Positions 22,933 through 31,275 of a DNA stretch of 36,973 nt are shown here, piece after piece. Origin of the DNA: SCGC-AG-212-J23 sp035649175 (GTDB lineage: Bacteria; Pseudomonadota; Gammaproteobacteria; Burkholderiales; SG8-39); assembly GCA_035649175.1 (NCBI GenBank), contig DASRKB010000146.1, positions 1 to 36,973 on the forward strand, in the 5' to 3' direction. Each line of letters begins with the position of its first letter. Position 1 is the stretch's first letter. Below the pieces are notes generated by a model, which saw only the letters and a program-made list of their open reading frames with translations, ran no database searches and was not told where the DNA came from. Made by a program: the position numbers and the translations under genes.

Positions 22933-23733
22933 CTATTTCCTGTCGATGACCGCCTCGAGGTATTCCGCGGGCAGCACGGCCGTATCGTCACCGGAGCGGT
23001 TGAAGCGCGCCGCAAGCTGGAGAAGATCCGCAGCGAACCGCTCCTTCCCCGCCTCGTCAAGCGCCTCGAACGTCTGGCGCGTCGGGCCGAAGTTCTCCCG
23101 GAAGTACGCGAGCCAGTGTCGCAAGGACGGGTAGCGCAGCACGTAGAGTCGCTTTTCCAGTCGCATGGGCGCCGCCTCTCCGAATAGCTCGCGCAAGCCG
23201 GCTTCGGTGCCCCACGCGAGCGGCGAGCTCGTCCCGGATGGCGGTGGCGCGTAGCGCGCGGTGATGCCGAACCACTGGCCGACGAAGCCCTCGGGCGTCC
23301 AGCTCACGAGCCCGATGCGGCCACCGTGGCGGCAGACGCGCACGAGCTCCCGGGCGGCGCGCGCCTGGTCGGGGGCGAACATCACCCCGAAGGTGGACAG
23401 GACGTAGTCGAAGGCTGCGTCCGGGAACGCGAGCGCCTCCATGTCGCCTTCCTCCAGGCGCAGGTCGAGCCGCTCGGCGGCGGCGCGCTCGCGGGCGCGC
23501 GCGAGAAGCGCCGGTACGTAGTCGACCCCGGTGGTCTCGCAGCGGCGCCGCGCGGCGGCAAGCGCGGTGTTGCCGCTTCCGGTCGCGACGTCGAGCACGC
23601 GCGAGCCGGCGCGGAGGTCGACTGCCTCGCACAGCAGCTCCGAGGTGATGAGGAGCGGCGTCGCCACCGCCGCGTAGTCGCCGGCCGCCCACATCTCGCG
23701 CTGCCGGTCCTTGATGATCGAAAGGTCGCTCAT
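22933..23733 (-). CDS. Class I SAM-dependent methyltransferase (UbiE/Methyltransf_11-like)
   Basis: 266 residues from ATG 23733 (MSDLSIIKDRQREMWAAGDYAAVA). The SAM-binding motif I is VLDVATGSGNTAL (about 45-57), the acidic loop is GVDY, post-I is LEEGDMEALAFPDAAFDYVLSTFGVMF (about 90-120), and motif III is GGRIGLVSW. The N-terminal QREMWAAGDY pattern is common in small-molecule methyltransferases of this family. The substrate is unknown. It is divergent from the HxlR-type regulator with a 63-bp gap that holds an inverted repeat. The open frame continues to 24465 antisense to that regulator, which I treat as a shadow. Confidence 0.88.
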   Translation of the reverse strand: MSDLSIIKDRQREMWAAGDYAAVATPLLITSELLCEAVDLRAGSRVLDVATGSGNTALAAARRRCETTGVDYVPALLARARERAAAERLDLRLEEGDMEALAFPDAAFDYVLSTFGVMFAPDQARAARELVRVCRHGGRIGLVSWTPEGFVGQWFGITARYAPPPSGTSSPLAWGTEAGLRELFGEAAPMRLEKRLYVLRYPSLRHWLAYFRENFGPTRQTFEALDEAGKERFAADLLQLAARFNRSGDDTAVLPAEYLEAVIDRK

Positions 23734-23768
23734 GCCGCCGAGGTTGCGCCGGACCCGCTCGAACCTCC

Positions 23769-23785
23769 AGTTCAATATCTGAACT
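23769..23785. promoter_or_regulatory. Inverted repeat, candidate HxlR-type operator
   Basis: AGTTCA-atatc-TGAACT, a perfect 6-bp inverted repeat, lies between divergent genes. It ends at a TAAACT box (23785-23790) that sits 6 nt before the regulator ATG. The position suits autorepression. Confidence 0.5.
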
Positions 23786-23796
23786 AAACTCGGCGC

Positions 23797-24486
23797 ATGG
23801 GCAAGCGCTATGGCCAGTTCTGCCCGGTCGCGATGGCGGCGCAGGTGCTCTGCGAGCGCTGGATGCCGCTCGTCCTTCGCGAGCTCATGTACGGCAGTAC
23901 GCGCTTCAACGAGATTGCCCGGGGCGTGCCGCTGATGTCCCGAGCGCTGCTGAGCGCACGACTGCGCGAGCTGGAGTCCGCGGGCATCGCGCGCAAGGAT
24001 GGGGATCGCTATCGCCTCACCGAAGCCGGCGAGGCACTGCGGCCGATCGTGGAGCAGATGGGCCTTTGGGCACAGTACTGGCTGAAGGGCGGGCTTGCTG
24101 ACGAGGACCTGGACGACAAGCTGCTGATGTGGAGCCTGCGACGATCGCTCCGCCTGCCGCCGGATATCGAACGCCGCGTGGTGCTGCGCTTCGACTTCCA
24201 CGGGCTGCCCCCGAGCGCGCGCGTCGCGCGTCGGAGCTGGTGGTTGCTCGCGCAGAAGCCCGACGACGTTGAGATCTGCGTCAAGGACCCCGGCTTCGAC
24301 GTCGATGTCGTCGTGGCGGCGGACCTGCGCTCCTTCACCGAGGTGACACTCGGCCGGCGGCCGCTGGCCGGCGCCGTGCGCGAAGGTCGGGTGAAGCTGC
24401 AAGGCCACCCCGCCATGGTGCGCAGCCTCAGGCAGTGGCTTCCTCTCAACGGCGAAGCGATGCACGGCATGGGCCTCCTGCGGTGA
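23797..24486 (+). CDS. HxlR-family winged-helix regulator with C-terminal extension
   Basis: 229 residues. Residues about 8-95 match the HxlR DNA-binding fold: FCPVAMAAQVLCERWMPLVLRELMYGSTRFNEI, then the recognition region MSRALLSARLRELESAGI and the wing DGDRYRLTEAGEAL. HxlR proteins are usually about 110 residues; this one has a 130-residue C-terminal domain resembling SCP2/sterol carrier-like folds (an impression), possibly for ligand sensing. Cys10 near the N-terminus matches the redox or electrophile-sensing Cys of some HxlR members. It is divergent from the methyltransferase-thioesterase pair, and its stop overlaps the NDH-2 start (GTGA at 24483-24486), so it may control both sides. Confidence 0.87.
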   Translation: MGKRYGQFCPVAMAAQVLCERWMPLVLRELMYGSTRFNEIARGVPLMSRALLSARLRELESAGIARKDGDRYRLTEAGEALRPIVEQMGLWAQYWLKGGLADEDLDDKLLMWSLRRSLRLPPDIERRVVLRFDFHGLPPSARVARRSWWLLAQKPDDVEICVKDPGFDVDVVVAADLRSFTEVTLGRRPLAGAVREGRVKLQGHPAMVRSLRQWLPLNGEAMHGMGLLR

Positions 24487-25715
24487 GCCACCGCGTCGCG
24501 ATCCTCGGCTGCGGCTTCGGCGGCCTGTGGGCGGCGCGACATCTGCGCGGCGCGCCGGTCGAGGTCACGGTGATCGACCGCGCGAACCACCACCTGTTCC
24601 AGCCGCTGCTCTACCAGGTGGCGACCGCGGGCCTTTCGGCGCCGGCGATCGCCGCGCCGATCCGCCACATCCTCGGCGGCCAGAAGAACCTGACGGTGCT
24701 TCTCGCGGAGGCCACGCGTATCGATCCAGGGAAGAAAGAGGTCTGCCTCGACGACGGCGCGCGCGTCGCCTACGACTACCTCGTGCTCGCCACCGGCTCG
24801 ACGCACAGCTACTTCGGCCACGACGAGTGGGCGCGCTACGCGCCGGGCTTGAAGACGCTCGACGACGCGCTCGACATCCGCCGGCGCATCCTGCTCGCCT
24901 TCGAGCGCGCGGAGCGCGAGAGCGACCCGGCGCGGCGTGCCGCCTGGCTCACCTTTGTCGTGATCGGTGCCGGGGCCACAGGGGTAGAGCTCGCCGGAAC
25001 GCTCGCGGAGATCGCGCGGCGCACGCTGCCCGGGGAATTCCGCCGCTTCGACCCGCGTAACGCGCGCGTCATCCTGCTCGAAGCGGGGGCGCGCGTGTTG
25101 CCGCCCTACCCGCCCGACCTGTCCGAGAAGGCGCGCCTGCAGCTCGAGCGCCTCGGCGTCGCCGTATTCCTGGAGAAAAAGGTGACCGGCGTCGACGCCG
25201 AAGGCGTGTCAATCGGCGAGGAAAAGATTGCCGCGAAGACGGTGCTCTGGGCGGCGGGCGTCGCGGCCTCGCCGATCGCCCGCACGCTCGGCGTGCCGCT
25301 CGAGCGCAGTGGGCGGGTGCGCGTCGAGCCGGACCTCTCGCTTCCCGGCCATCCCGAGGTCTTCGTGATCGGCGACCTCGCCCTGCTCGACGACGTGCCC
25401 GGCATCGCGCCCGCGGCGAAGCAGATGGGCCGGCACGCCGCCAGGAATATCTTGAGAAAACTGTCCAATAAGAAGACCGCCCCATTCCGGTACCGGGACT
25501 ACGGGCAGCTCGCGACGATCGGGCGCAACGCCGCGGTGGCGACCTTCGGGCGCCTGCACCTCTCGGGCTACCCCGCGTGGCTACTCTGGCTGCTCGCGCA
25601 CATCTTCTTCCTCATCGGCTTCCGGAACCGGCTCGTGGTGCTCATCGACTGGGCATGGGCGTACTGGACCCAGGAGCGCAACGCACGGATCGTCCTCCGG
25701 GAGCTGCCCAAATAG
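24483..25715 (+). CDS. ndh: Type II NADH dehydrogenase (NDH-2)
   Basis: 410 residues from GTG 24483, overlapping the upstream regulator stop as GTGA. FAD-binding GCGFGGLWAARHL (about 8-20), LATGSTHSYFGHDEW (about 105), and the NADH-binding VVIGAGATGVELAGTLAEIA (about 160) are present, together with VIGDLALLD (about 297) and AAKQMGRHAARNI, which close the FAD site. The C-terminus LLWLLAHIFFLIGFRNRLVVLIDWAWAYW is the usual membrane-associating segment. It oxidises NADH and reduces quinone without proton pumping. Coupling to an HxlR-type regulator suggests redox- or electrophile-responsive expression. Confidence 0.95.
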   Translation: MSHRVAILGCGFGGLWAARHLRGAPVEVTVIDRANHHLFQPLLYQVATAGLSAPAIAAPIRHILGGQKNLTVLLAEATRIDPGKKEVCLDDGARVAYDYLVLATGSTHSYFGHDEWARYAPGLKTLDDALDIRRRILLAFERAERESDPARRAAWLTFVVIGAGATGVELAGTLAEIARRTLPGEFRRFDPRNARVILLEAGARVLPPYPPDLSEKARLQLERLGVAVFLEKKVTGVDAEGVSIGEEKIAAKTVLWAAGVAASPIARTLGVPLERSGRVRVEPDLSLPGHPEVFVIGDLALLDDVPGIAPAAKQMGRHAARNILRKLSNKKTAPFRYRDYGQLATIGRNAAVATFGRLHLSGYPAWLLWLLAHIFFLIGFRNRLVVLIDWAWAYWTQERNARIVLRELPK

Positions 25716-25728
25716 AGGGGAGCTCCGG

Positions 25729-27231
25729 TCAAAGAGGCAGCTTGGAGGCGTAGAGCTTGGCCTTGGCGCGGTTGCCCGAGCGCTCGGAGGCCTTGAGCGC
25801 GCCTGCCAGCGCGCGCAGCCGGTTCGGCTCCTTCGCCAGGACAGCCTCGAATTCGCGCAGCGCCCCCTTCGCATCTTTCTGCTCGAGTCGCACGTAGGCG
25901 AGCACTTCGCGCGCCGGGACGAGCGGGCCGGGCGTGACGGCGTGCTTCTCCGTCGCGTCCTCGCGCTTCGCCGCGGCGGACAGCACGCTGATGCCCTGCT
26001 TGCCATCGCCCTCGGCGACCAGGGCAAGGCCGCGGACGACCTCGGCCTGGATGGCGATCTGCTCCGCCCAGTACGCGACGCCCGTACCGGCGCGCAGGGC
26101 ATCGAGGCGCTCCGCCTCGAGGCGCGCAGCGGGGGCGTCGCCGCTCATCGCCGCGCCCAGGCCGCGCGCATACGCGTTGATCGCTTCGGCGAAGGTGTAC
26201 TTCTTCCAAGGGAAATCATCCGGCGCGAGCCGAAGGCTCGAGGCCGTCTTCCATTCCGCGCGCTCGAGGGCGAGGCGCGCCGGCATGGCCGCGTAGGCGT
26301 AGGCGGACGCCGGATGGTCGATGCGCGCCGGATTTGCGAAGGCCTCGTCCACGATCCGGCGGGCGGCGTCGTGCTCGCCGAGCTGCAGGTGCGCGTACAC
26401 CATGTAGTCGTACGCGTGCCACTTGTCGAAGCCCTTGTCTCCGGCGGCCTTCGCGGATGCGCCGTTCGCCTCGATCGACTCCCGCCAGGCGCCCACACGG
26501 GTGAAGATGTGCGAAGGCATGTGCAGCGCGTGGGGCGCGTCGGCCGCGATCTTGCTGTATCGCCTCGCCGCCTGGAGTCCCTTCCCCGCGATTGGCGGAT
26601 AGTCGTAGCTGTGGATGAGGTAGTGCGCCACGCCCGGGTGATCGGGCTGGTCGAGCGAGATCTTTTCCAAGATCTTCGCCGCCTTGAGCTGGTTGGTGTA
26701 CTTCTTGTCCGCCGGGTCGAAGTTCGCGGAGAGAAACAGCGCGTACAGCACCGCGGCCTCCTCATCGCGAGGGTAGCGCTGCATCAAGCGCTCGAAGGCA
26801 GCCTCCAGGGCCTTGGCGCGCGTCTTGTGGTCTGGCTGGCCCTCGGCGAAGAACGCGCCCAGGGCCGTGGCGTAGGCGCGCTCGCGCTCCGAGCGCAGGC
26901 CGGTGCGCTCGGCCTGCTCGAGAATGCGCGGCCCCTCGGCGAGCGCCGCCGGCGAGATCACCGTGGGCCAGGCGAACGGATTGTTGAGGGAGGCCAGCGC
27001 CCTCGCCCAGTGCGCCATGCCGCAGGAGGGGTCCGCCTGCAGGACGGACTCGAGCGGCGCCTGCATCTGGCTCCAGGCGAAGGAGTGGTAGTACGCCATG
27101 GCCAGGTTGAATTGAGCCTGCGCCGGCTCGTTGCACTCCACCTTGAAGTGCACCTTGCCGAGCCGCACGTCTCCGTGCGGCCAAGCGGGGGCAGAGAGGA
27201 GCAGGATGACAAGCGTTAGCGCGGTTCTCAT
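25729..27231 (-). CDS. Exported TPR-repeat protein
   Basis: 500 residues with a signal peptide (MRTALTLVILLLSAPAWPHG). Multiple TPR-like helix pairs run from about residue 35 to the end: AQFNLAMAYYHSFAW, GMAHWARALASLNNP, EAAVLYALFLSANF and ALREFEAVLAKEPNRLRALAGALKASE. Family-specific motifs HPGVAHYLIHSYD (about 198-210) and HALHMPSHIF (about 235-245) are His-rich and strongly conserved in this group of secreted TPR proteins, which suggests a metal or ligand site (inference). AGGAGG stands 6 nt before the ATG. Periplasmic location is predicted; function is unknown. Confidence 0.88.
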   Translation of the reverse strand: MRTALTLVILLLSAPAWPHGDVRLGKVHFKVECNEPAQAQFNLAMAYYHSFAWSQMQAPLESVLQADPSCGMAHWARALASLNNPFAWPTVISPAALAEGPRILEQAERTGLRSERERAYATALGAFFAEGQPDHKTRAKALEAAFERLMQRYPRDEEAAVLYALFLSANFDPADKKYTNQLKAAKILEKISLDQPDHPGVAHYLIHSYDYPPIAGKGLQAARRYSKIAADAPHALHMPSHIFTRVGAWRESIEANGASAKAAGDKGFDKWHAYDYMVYAHLQLGEHDAARRIVDEAFANPARIDHPASAYAYAAMPARLALERAEWKTASSLRLAPDDFPWKKYTFAEAINAYARGLGAAMSGDAPAARLEAERLDALRAGTGVAYWAEQIAIQAEVVRGLALVAEGDGKQGISVLSAAAKREDATEKHAVTPGPLVPAREVLAYVRLEQKDAKGALREFEAVLAKEPNRLRALAGALKASERSGNRAKAKLYASKLPL

Positions 27232-27429
27232 CGGATTCCTCCTTTGACCGTAAGCTGCGCCCGCCGGTATCGACCAACGGTGCGGAATGCGGGCATCCTA
27301 CCGCTGCAAGCTCGTCGAGATCAATCCGCATCGCCACCATGAACGACGTGCCGCACCACAAGACCGACGCCGAGCACTTCAAGTGCTACGGCAACCTGCC
27401 GCCCGGCGCGCCTCCTCTCAAACGAGCAA
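27232..27429. other. 198-bp intergenic region, no convincing gene
   Basis: This gap separates the P460-cupredoxin stop from the TPR gene start. It holds a near-perfect palindrome, AGCACTTCAAGTGCT (27373-27387). An ATG at 27338 opens only about 35 codons (MNDVPHHKTDAEHFKCYG...) that run into the neighbouring gene. Parts of two forward frames read like protein, so a decayed gene remnant is possible, but I cannot identify it. Confidence 0.4.
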
Positions 27430-28221
27430 CTACTTCACCTCGATGACGCCCTTCATGCTCGGGTGCAGGCCGCAGATGTAGTTGTACTCGCCCGGCTTGT
27501 CGAGGGTGAGGGAAGCCTTCTGCCCCCGCAGGAACACCTCGGTGCGCGGCCCACCGGCCACGGTGATCTGATGCGGCGTGTCATCGCTGTTGAAAAAGGT
27601 GAGCGCCTTGCCGGCCATGGCGGTGATCTTCGCCGGCAGGAACGCGAACGAGGCGATGTTGACGTCGCCTTTCCTGCCTTCGACGAGCGACTGCTTCGCG
27701 GACGGGAAGGTGTTGTTCAGCTTGGCGAGCGAGATCACGAAGTCCTGCTTCGCGTGCGGCAGGTGGCAGGTGAAGCAGGCCTTGTTGTTGGCGTTGCCCT
27801 TGGGATTGGGCTTGCCGTCGGCGGTAAAGACCGCGTATTCCCACTCGCCGTTGCGCGGCCAATCGGCCGGGTAGTCCCCGCCCCAGCCGCGCTCCTTCTG
27901 CATGACGGTGTGGGCGATGATGTCCTTCTTCAGGAAGCGGCCGCTCGCGTCCTTGAGCGGGTTGCCCTTCTCATCGGTATGCACGCTCCATTGAACGAGC
28001 GTCAGGATCGTGCCGTACGGAATCGGCTGGCCCTTGCGCACCGCCTCGACCGCGGCGGGCGGCGCATAGAGCTCGCGGTACTGCTTGCTGTCGGGCCGGT
28101 CGAGCGTCTGGTAGAGCACGCCCTTCAGGTAGTCGTTCGGGAACTGGATCTTCTCCGGCCCGGCATGGGCCAGCGTACCGATCGTCACGGCGGCCAGCGA
28201 CAAAATGAACGTTCTCATCAT
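27430..28221 (-). CDS. Cytochrome P460-like domain fused to cupredoxin domain
   Basis: 263 residues, exported by a signal peptide (MMRTFILSLAAVTIGTLAHA). Residues about 22-170 resemble cytochrome P460/c'-beta proteins: FPNDYLKGVLYQTLDRPDSKQ, PYGTILTLVQW, TVMQKERGW, NGEWEYAVF, then the haem c motif CFTCH (149-153) and KQDFVISL. Residues about 185-263 are a cupredoxin with a type 1 copper set, His217 (DDTPH), Cys250, His253 and Met256 in CGLHPSM, the Cx2Hx2M spacing of amicyanin. P460 enzymes oxidise hydroxylamine or bind NO; the cupredoxin would be a built-in electron carrier (inference). The start overlaps the ROK kinase stop (ATGA, 28218-28221). Whether the P460-type Lys-haem cross-link exists cannot be seen. 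Confidence 0.88.
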   Translation of the reverse strand: MMRTFILSLAAVTIGTLAHAGPEKIQFPNDYLKGVLYQTLDRPDSKQYRELYAPPAAVEAVRKGQPIPYGTILTLVQWSVHTDEKGNPLKDASGRFLKKDIIAHTVMQKERGWGGDYPADWPRNGEWEYAVFTADGKPNPKGNANNKACFTCHLPHAKQDFVISLAKLNNTFPSAKQSLVEGRKGDVNIASFAFLPAKITAMAGKALTFFNSDDTPHQITVAGGPRTEVFLRGQKASLTLDKPGEYNYICGLHPSMKGVIEVK

Positions 28222-29090
28222 CCTCCCCTCTCGTCCCACAGCCAGGCCGCTCCCCGTACGCCGCTCGAGTCGCCGTGGGCGTTGCGCTCGAGGCGGGTCG
28301 CCACGTGGTCGGAGAACACGTGGCGTGTCCACAGGCGCGGCACCTCGGTGTACAGGCGCTCGACGTTGGACATTCCACCGCCCAGCACGATGACGTCGGG
28401 GTCGAGGATGTTGATCACTCCCGCGAGGGACCGAGCCAGCCGCTCGACGTAGCGATCTACGGCTCTTCCTCCTTCCAGAACAATCTCTTCCGGGGACTCC
28501 CGCCGTCCCGTCAGCGCCTCGTGATCGCGCGCGAGCCCCGGGCCCGAGAGGTAGGTCTCGATGCAGCCGGCGCGGCCGCAATAGCAGGGCGGCAGCGGCA
28601 GGTCCTCGGGTCCGGGCAGCGGCAGCGGGTTGTGGCCCCACTCGCCGGCGATGGCATTGGCCCCGCTGAGCACCTTGCCGCCCACGGCGATGCCGCCACC
28701 CACCCCGGTGCCGAGAATCACGCCGAAAACCACTCGTGCGCCCCTGCCCGCGCCGTCTACGGCCTCGGAGAGGGTGAAGCAGTTGGCGTCGTTCTCGATC
28801 CTTACCTCCCGACCGAGCGCGCGCTCGAGGTCCTGCTTGAGTGGCTTGCCGATCAGCCAGGTGGAGTTAGCGTTCTTGACCAGTCCGGTAACCGCCGAAA
28901 GCGTGCCTGGAATGCCGATCCCGACGGTGCCCTCGCCGGTCCGCGCGAGCGAGGCGACGGCTGCCAGCGTGGCCGCGTAGTCGCCCCGCGGGGTGGCCAT
29001 GCGCTTGCGGAACACTTCGGCGCCCGACGCGTCGAGCGCCATCGCCTCGATCTTGGTGCCGCCCAGGTCCACGCCGATACGCAAGCCCAT
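28218..29090 (-). CDS. ROK-family sugar kinase
   Basis: 290 residues from ATG 29090. The N-terminal ATP-phosphate motif is IGVDLGGTKIEAM (about 4-16), the catalytic Asp lies in ENDANCFTLSEA (about 97-108), GVILGTGVGGGI is the phosphate-2 loop, and the ROK zinc motif CYCGRAGCIETYLSGPG lies at about 168-184. This is typical of fructokinase, glucokinase or N-acetylhexosamine kinase; the exact sugar is not determined. The downstream P460-cupredoxin gene is coupled by an ATGA overlap, an odd pairing of a sugar kinase with a periplasmic redox protein. The cupin gene lies 29 bp upstream on the same strand. Confidence 0.93.
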   Translation of the reverse strand: MGLRIGVDLGGTKIEAMALDASGAEVFRKRMATPRGDYAATLAAVASLARTGEGTVGIGIPGTLSAVTGLVKNANSTWLIGKPLKQDLERALGREVRIENDANCFTLSEAVDGAGRGARVVFGVILGTGVGGGIAVGGKVLSGANAIAGEWGHNPLPLPGPEDLPLPPCYCGRAGCIETYLSGPGLARDHEALTGRRESPEEIVLEGGRAVDRYVERLARSLAGVINILDPDVIVLGGGMSNVERLYTEVPRLWTRHVFSDHVATRLERNAHGDSSGVRGAAWLWDERGG

Positions 29091-29119
29091 GAGGGCGCAA
29101 GCGTACCGCGCGACGTTGC

Positions 29120-29617
29120 CTAGCTGACGGTCTCGAAGCGGGCGCGCGTGATGCGGTCCATGTTCAGCCCCTCGATGCGGATGAGCTGCGTGGGACCCCG
29201 GCGCAGCGGCGAATGCAGGTCGCGCTCGTTGTAAACGTGGGCGACGCCCGGCGTGAGCTTGTAGGTGCGGGTGGGACGCGCCTTGCCGGGCTTGCCTTCG
29301 GAAGGCTCGGCGACGCGCGCGTAGTCGGTCATCTCGGTCTCGCCCTTCGCTTGCCCGTAGATCGCCCAGGAAGGTCCGTGGTCGTGCGGCGGCGAGGCCT
29401 TGGCGCTCCTGTAGTTGTGCGCGAGGATGCAGAAACCCAGCTCCGGGTCTTCGTAAAGGATCTGTCTCTCCGAGGTATCCTCGTTGACGTTTTCTTTGAC
29501 GAACCGCGCGTCGCGCAGCAGCTCCTCGAGGCGTGCGCAGATCTTCCTGCGGCCCTCGGGGCCCGGGTCGGCCTCGAGGACGGAGCGGCACTCGGCGGCG
29601 AACTGTTGCAGGTTCAT
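29120..29617 (-). CDS. Cupin-fold (cysteine dioxygenase-like) protein
   Basis: 165 residues. The central cupin motif 1 is PPHDHGPSWAIYGQAKGETEM (His x His, then Glu; about residues 76-96), and motif 2 holds a His in ERDLHSPLRRG (about 134). These are suitable ligands for one Fe(II) or other metal, as in the cysteine dioxygenase/cupin superfamily. No CDO Cys-Tyr pair can be confirmed, so the substrate is unknown. GGAG lies 8 nt before the ATG. The gene heads a possible minus-strand unit with the ROK kinase and P460-cupredoxin, and is divergent from the GMC oxidoreductase with a 50-bp gap. Confidence 0.78.
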   Translation of the reverse strand: MNLQQFAAECRSVLEADPGPEGRRKICARLEELLRDARFVKENVNEDTSERQILYEDPELGFCILAHNYRSAKASPPHDHGPSWAIYGQAKGETEMTDYARVAEPSEGKPGKARPTRTYKLTPGVAHVYNERDLHSPLRRGPTQLIRIEGLNMDRITRARFETVS

Positions 29618-29667
29618 CTGGCGGTCTCCAGTCGGCCCGGCCGATAGAATAGTCCCGGGGAGGCGGC

Positions 29668-31275
29668 GTGCGCAATTTCGGCAGCTTCGACTACGTCATC
29701 GTCGGCGCGGGCAGCGCGGGATGCCTTCTCGCCAACCGTCTTTCGAAGGACCACTCGGTCCTGCTCCTCGAGGCTGGCGGCAAGGACGACTGGTTCTGGA
29801 TCGACGTCCCGGTCGGCTATCTCTATACCATCGCCAATCCGCGCACCGACTGGTGCTTCAAGACCTCCCCCGACGAGCACCTCGCCGGGCGCTCGATCCA
29901 CTATGCCCGCGGCCGCGTGCTCGGCGGCTGCTCGTCGATCAACGCGATGATCCACATGCGCGGCCAGAAGGCGGACTGGGACCACTGGGCATCGCTTGGC
30001 AACCGCGGCTGGTCCTGGGACGACGTGCTTCCGGTCTTCCAGTCGCTCGAGGACTACGAGGGCGGCGCCGTCGACGGCTACGGCGCGGGCGGCGAGGTGC
30101 GCGTCGAGAACCCGCGTGTGCACTGGGCGATCATCGATGCCTGGCGCGACGCGGCGGAGGAATGCGGCATTCCGAAGATCCGCTGCTTCAATCAGGGCGA
30201 CAACTTCGGCTGCGCGTACTTCCAGATGAACCAGCGCCGCGGCCGGCGCTGGAGCGCCACCCGGGCTTTCCTGCGCCCGGTGCTGCACCGGCGGAGCCTG
30301 CGCGTGGTGACCGGCGCGCACGCCGGCCGCGTGCGTTTCAAGGACGGGAAAGCCTCCGGCGTCGAGTTCACCCTCGGCGCGGAGAAGCTTTTTGCCCAGG
30401 CGAAGGCCGAGACGATCCTCGCGGCCGGCGCGATCGGCTCGCCGCAGCTCCTGCAACTTTCAGGAATAGGAAACGCGAAGCATCTCCGTGAGATGGGCAT
30501 CGCTCCGGTGCTTGACCTGCCCGGGGTGGGGGAGAACCTGCAGGACCACCTGCAGATCCGCTTGCAGTACAAGATAAAGAACGCCAAAACGCTGAACGGC
30601 ATCGCCAACCGCTGGTGGGGCAAGGCGGCGATGGCGCTCGAGTACTTAGCCTTGCGCACCGGGCCGCTCACCATGCCGCCGTCTCAGTGCGGCGCCTTCG
30701 CGAGGAGCAACCCCGCGCAACCCACGCCGAATATCGAGTGGCACGTCCAGCCACTCTCCCTCGACAAGTTCGGCGATCCGCTGCACAGCTTCCCGGCGAT
30801 CACGCCGAGCGTCTGCAACCTGCGGCCCGCCTCGCGCGGCCGGGTGCGCATCATCTCGCCCGATCCCGCCGCGCACCCGGACATCAAGCTGAATTACCTC
30901 TCGGCGCCCGAGGACCGCAAGGTGGCCGTGGACGCGATCCGCTTCACGCGCCGCATCATGGCCGCGAAGGCAATGCGGAAGTTCGAGCCCGAGGAGTACC
31001 GCCCCGGTCCCGCCTTTGCCGATGATCCGTCTCTGGAAAAGGCAGCCGGAGCGCTCGGCACCACCATCTTCCACCCGGTGGGGACCTGCAAGATGGGCAA
31101 CGATGCCATGGCGGTCGTCGACGACGAGCTCCGCGTTCGCGGCGTGGCCGGGCTGCGGGTGATCGACGCCTCCGTCATGCCGCGCATCACCTCCGGGAAC
31201 ACCAACGCTCCGACCTACGTGATCGCCGAGCGCGGCGCCAGGCTCGTGCTCAGCGCGCGCGCTTCCTCTTCCTGA
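29668..31275 (+). CDS. GMC-family flavin oxidoreductase (choline dehydrogenase-like)
   Basis: 535 residues from GTG 29668 with GGGGAGG just upstream. FAD-binding VIVGAGSAGCLLANRL (about 10-25), GMC signature 1 GRVLGGCSSINAMIHMRG (about 81-98), signature 2 GAIGSPQLLQLSGIG (about 253-267), and the C-terminal catalytic pair in HPVGTCKMG (His about 473) and GNTNAPTY (Asn about 511) are all present. It oxidises an alcohol to aldehyde with FAD. The substrate is unresolved; betaine genes are absent nearby. TAGAAT at 29645-29650 is a possible -10. The 3' end overlaps the convergent TetR gene by 26 bp. Confidence 0.94.
   Translation: MRNFGSFDYVIVGAGSAGCLLANRLSKDHSVLLLEAGGKDDWFWIDVPVGYLYTIANPRTDWCFKTSPDEHLAGRSIHYARGRVLGGCSSINAMIHMRGQKADWDHWASLGNRGWSWDDVLPVFQSLEDYEGGAVDGYGAGGEVRVENPRVHWAIIDAWRDAAEECGIPKIRCFNQGDNFGCAYFQMNQRRGRRWSATRAFLRPVLHRRSLRVVTGAHAGRVRFKDGKASGVEFTLGAEKLFAQAKAETILAAGAIGSPQLLQLSGIGNAKHLREMGIAPVLDLPGVGENLQDHLQIRLQYKIKNAKTLNGIANRWWGKAAMALEYLALRTGPLTMPPSQCGAFARSNPAQPTPNIEWHVQPLSLDKFGDPLHSFPAITPSVCNLRPASRGRVRIISPDPAAHPDIKLNYLSAPEDRKVAVDAIRFTRRIMAAKAMRKFEPEEYRPGPAFADDPSLEKAAGALGTTIFHPVGTCKMGNDAMAVVDDELRVRGVAGLRVIDASVMPRITSGNTNAPTYVIAERGARLVLSARASSS

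Noticed and set aside
22933..24465. A 510-codon reading of the methyltransferase with a long N-terminal extension.
   Set aside because: The extension lies antisense to the HxlR-type regulator and has no domain; the methyltransferase starts naturally at MSDLSIIKD.
27373..27387. Palindrome AGCACTTCAAGTGCT considered as a terminator or operator.
   Set aside because: No T-run on either side and no adjacent promoter or regulator gene.
27338..27443. A small open frame, MNDVPHHKTDAEHFKCYG..., on the + strand.
   Set aside because: About 35 codons, no Shine-Dalgarno, runs antisense into the P460-cupredoxin 3' end. Possibly a decayed remnant, but not supportable as a gene.
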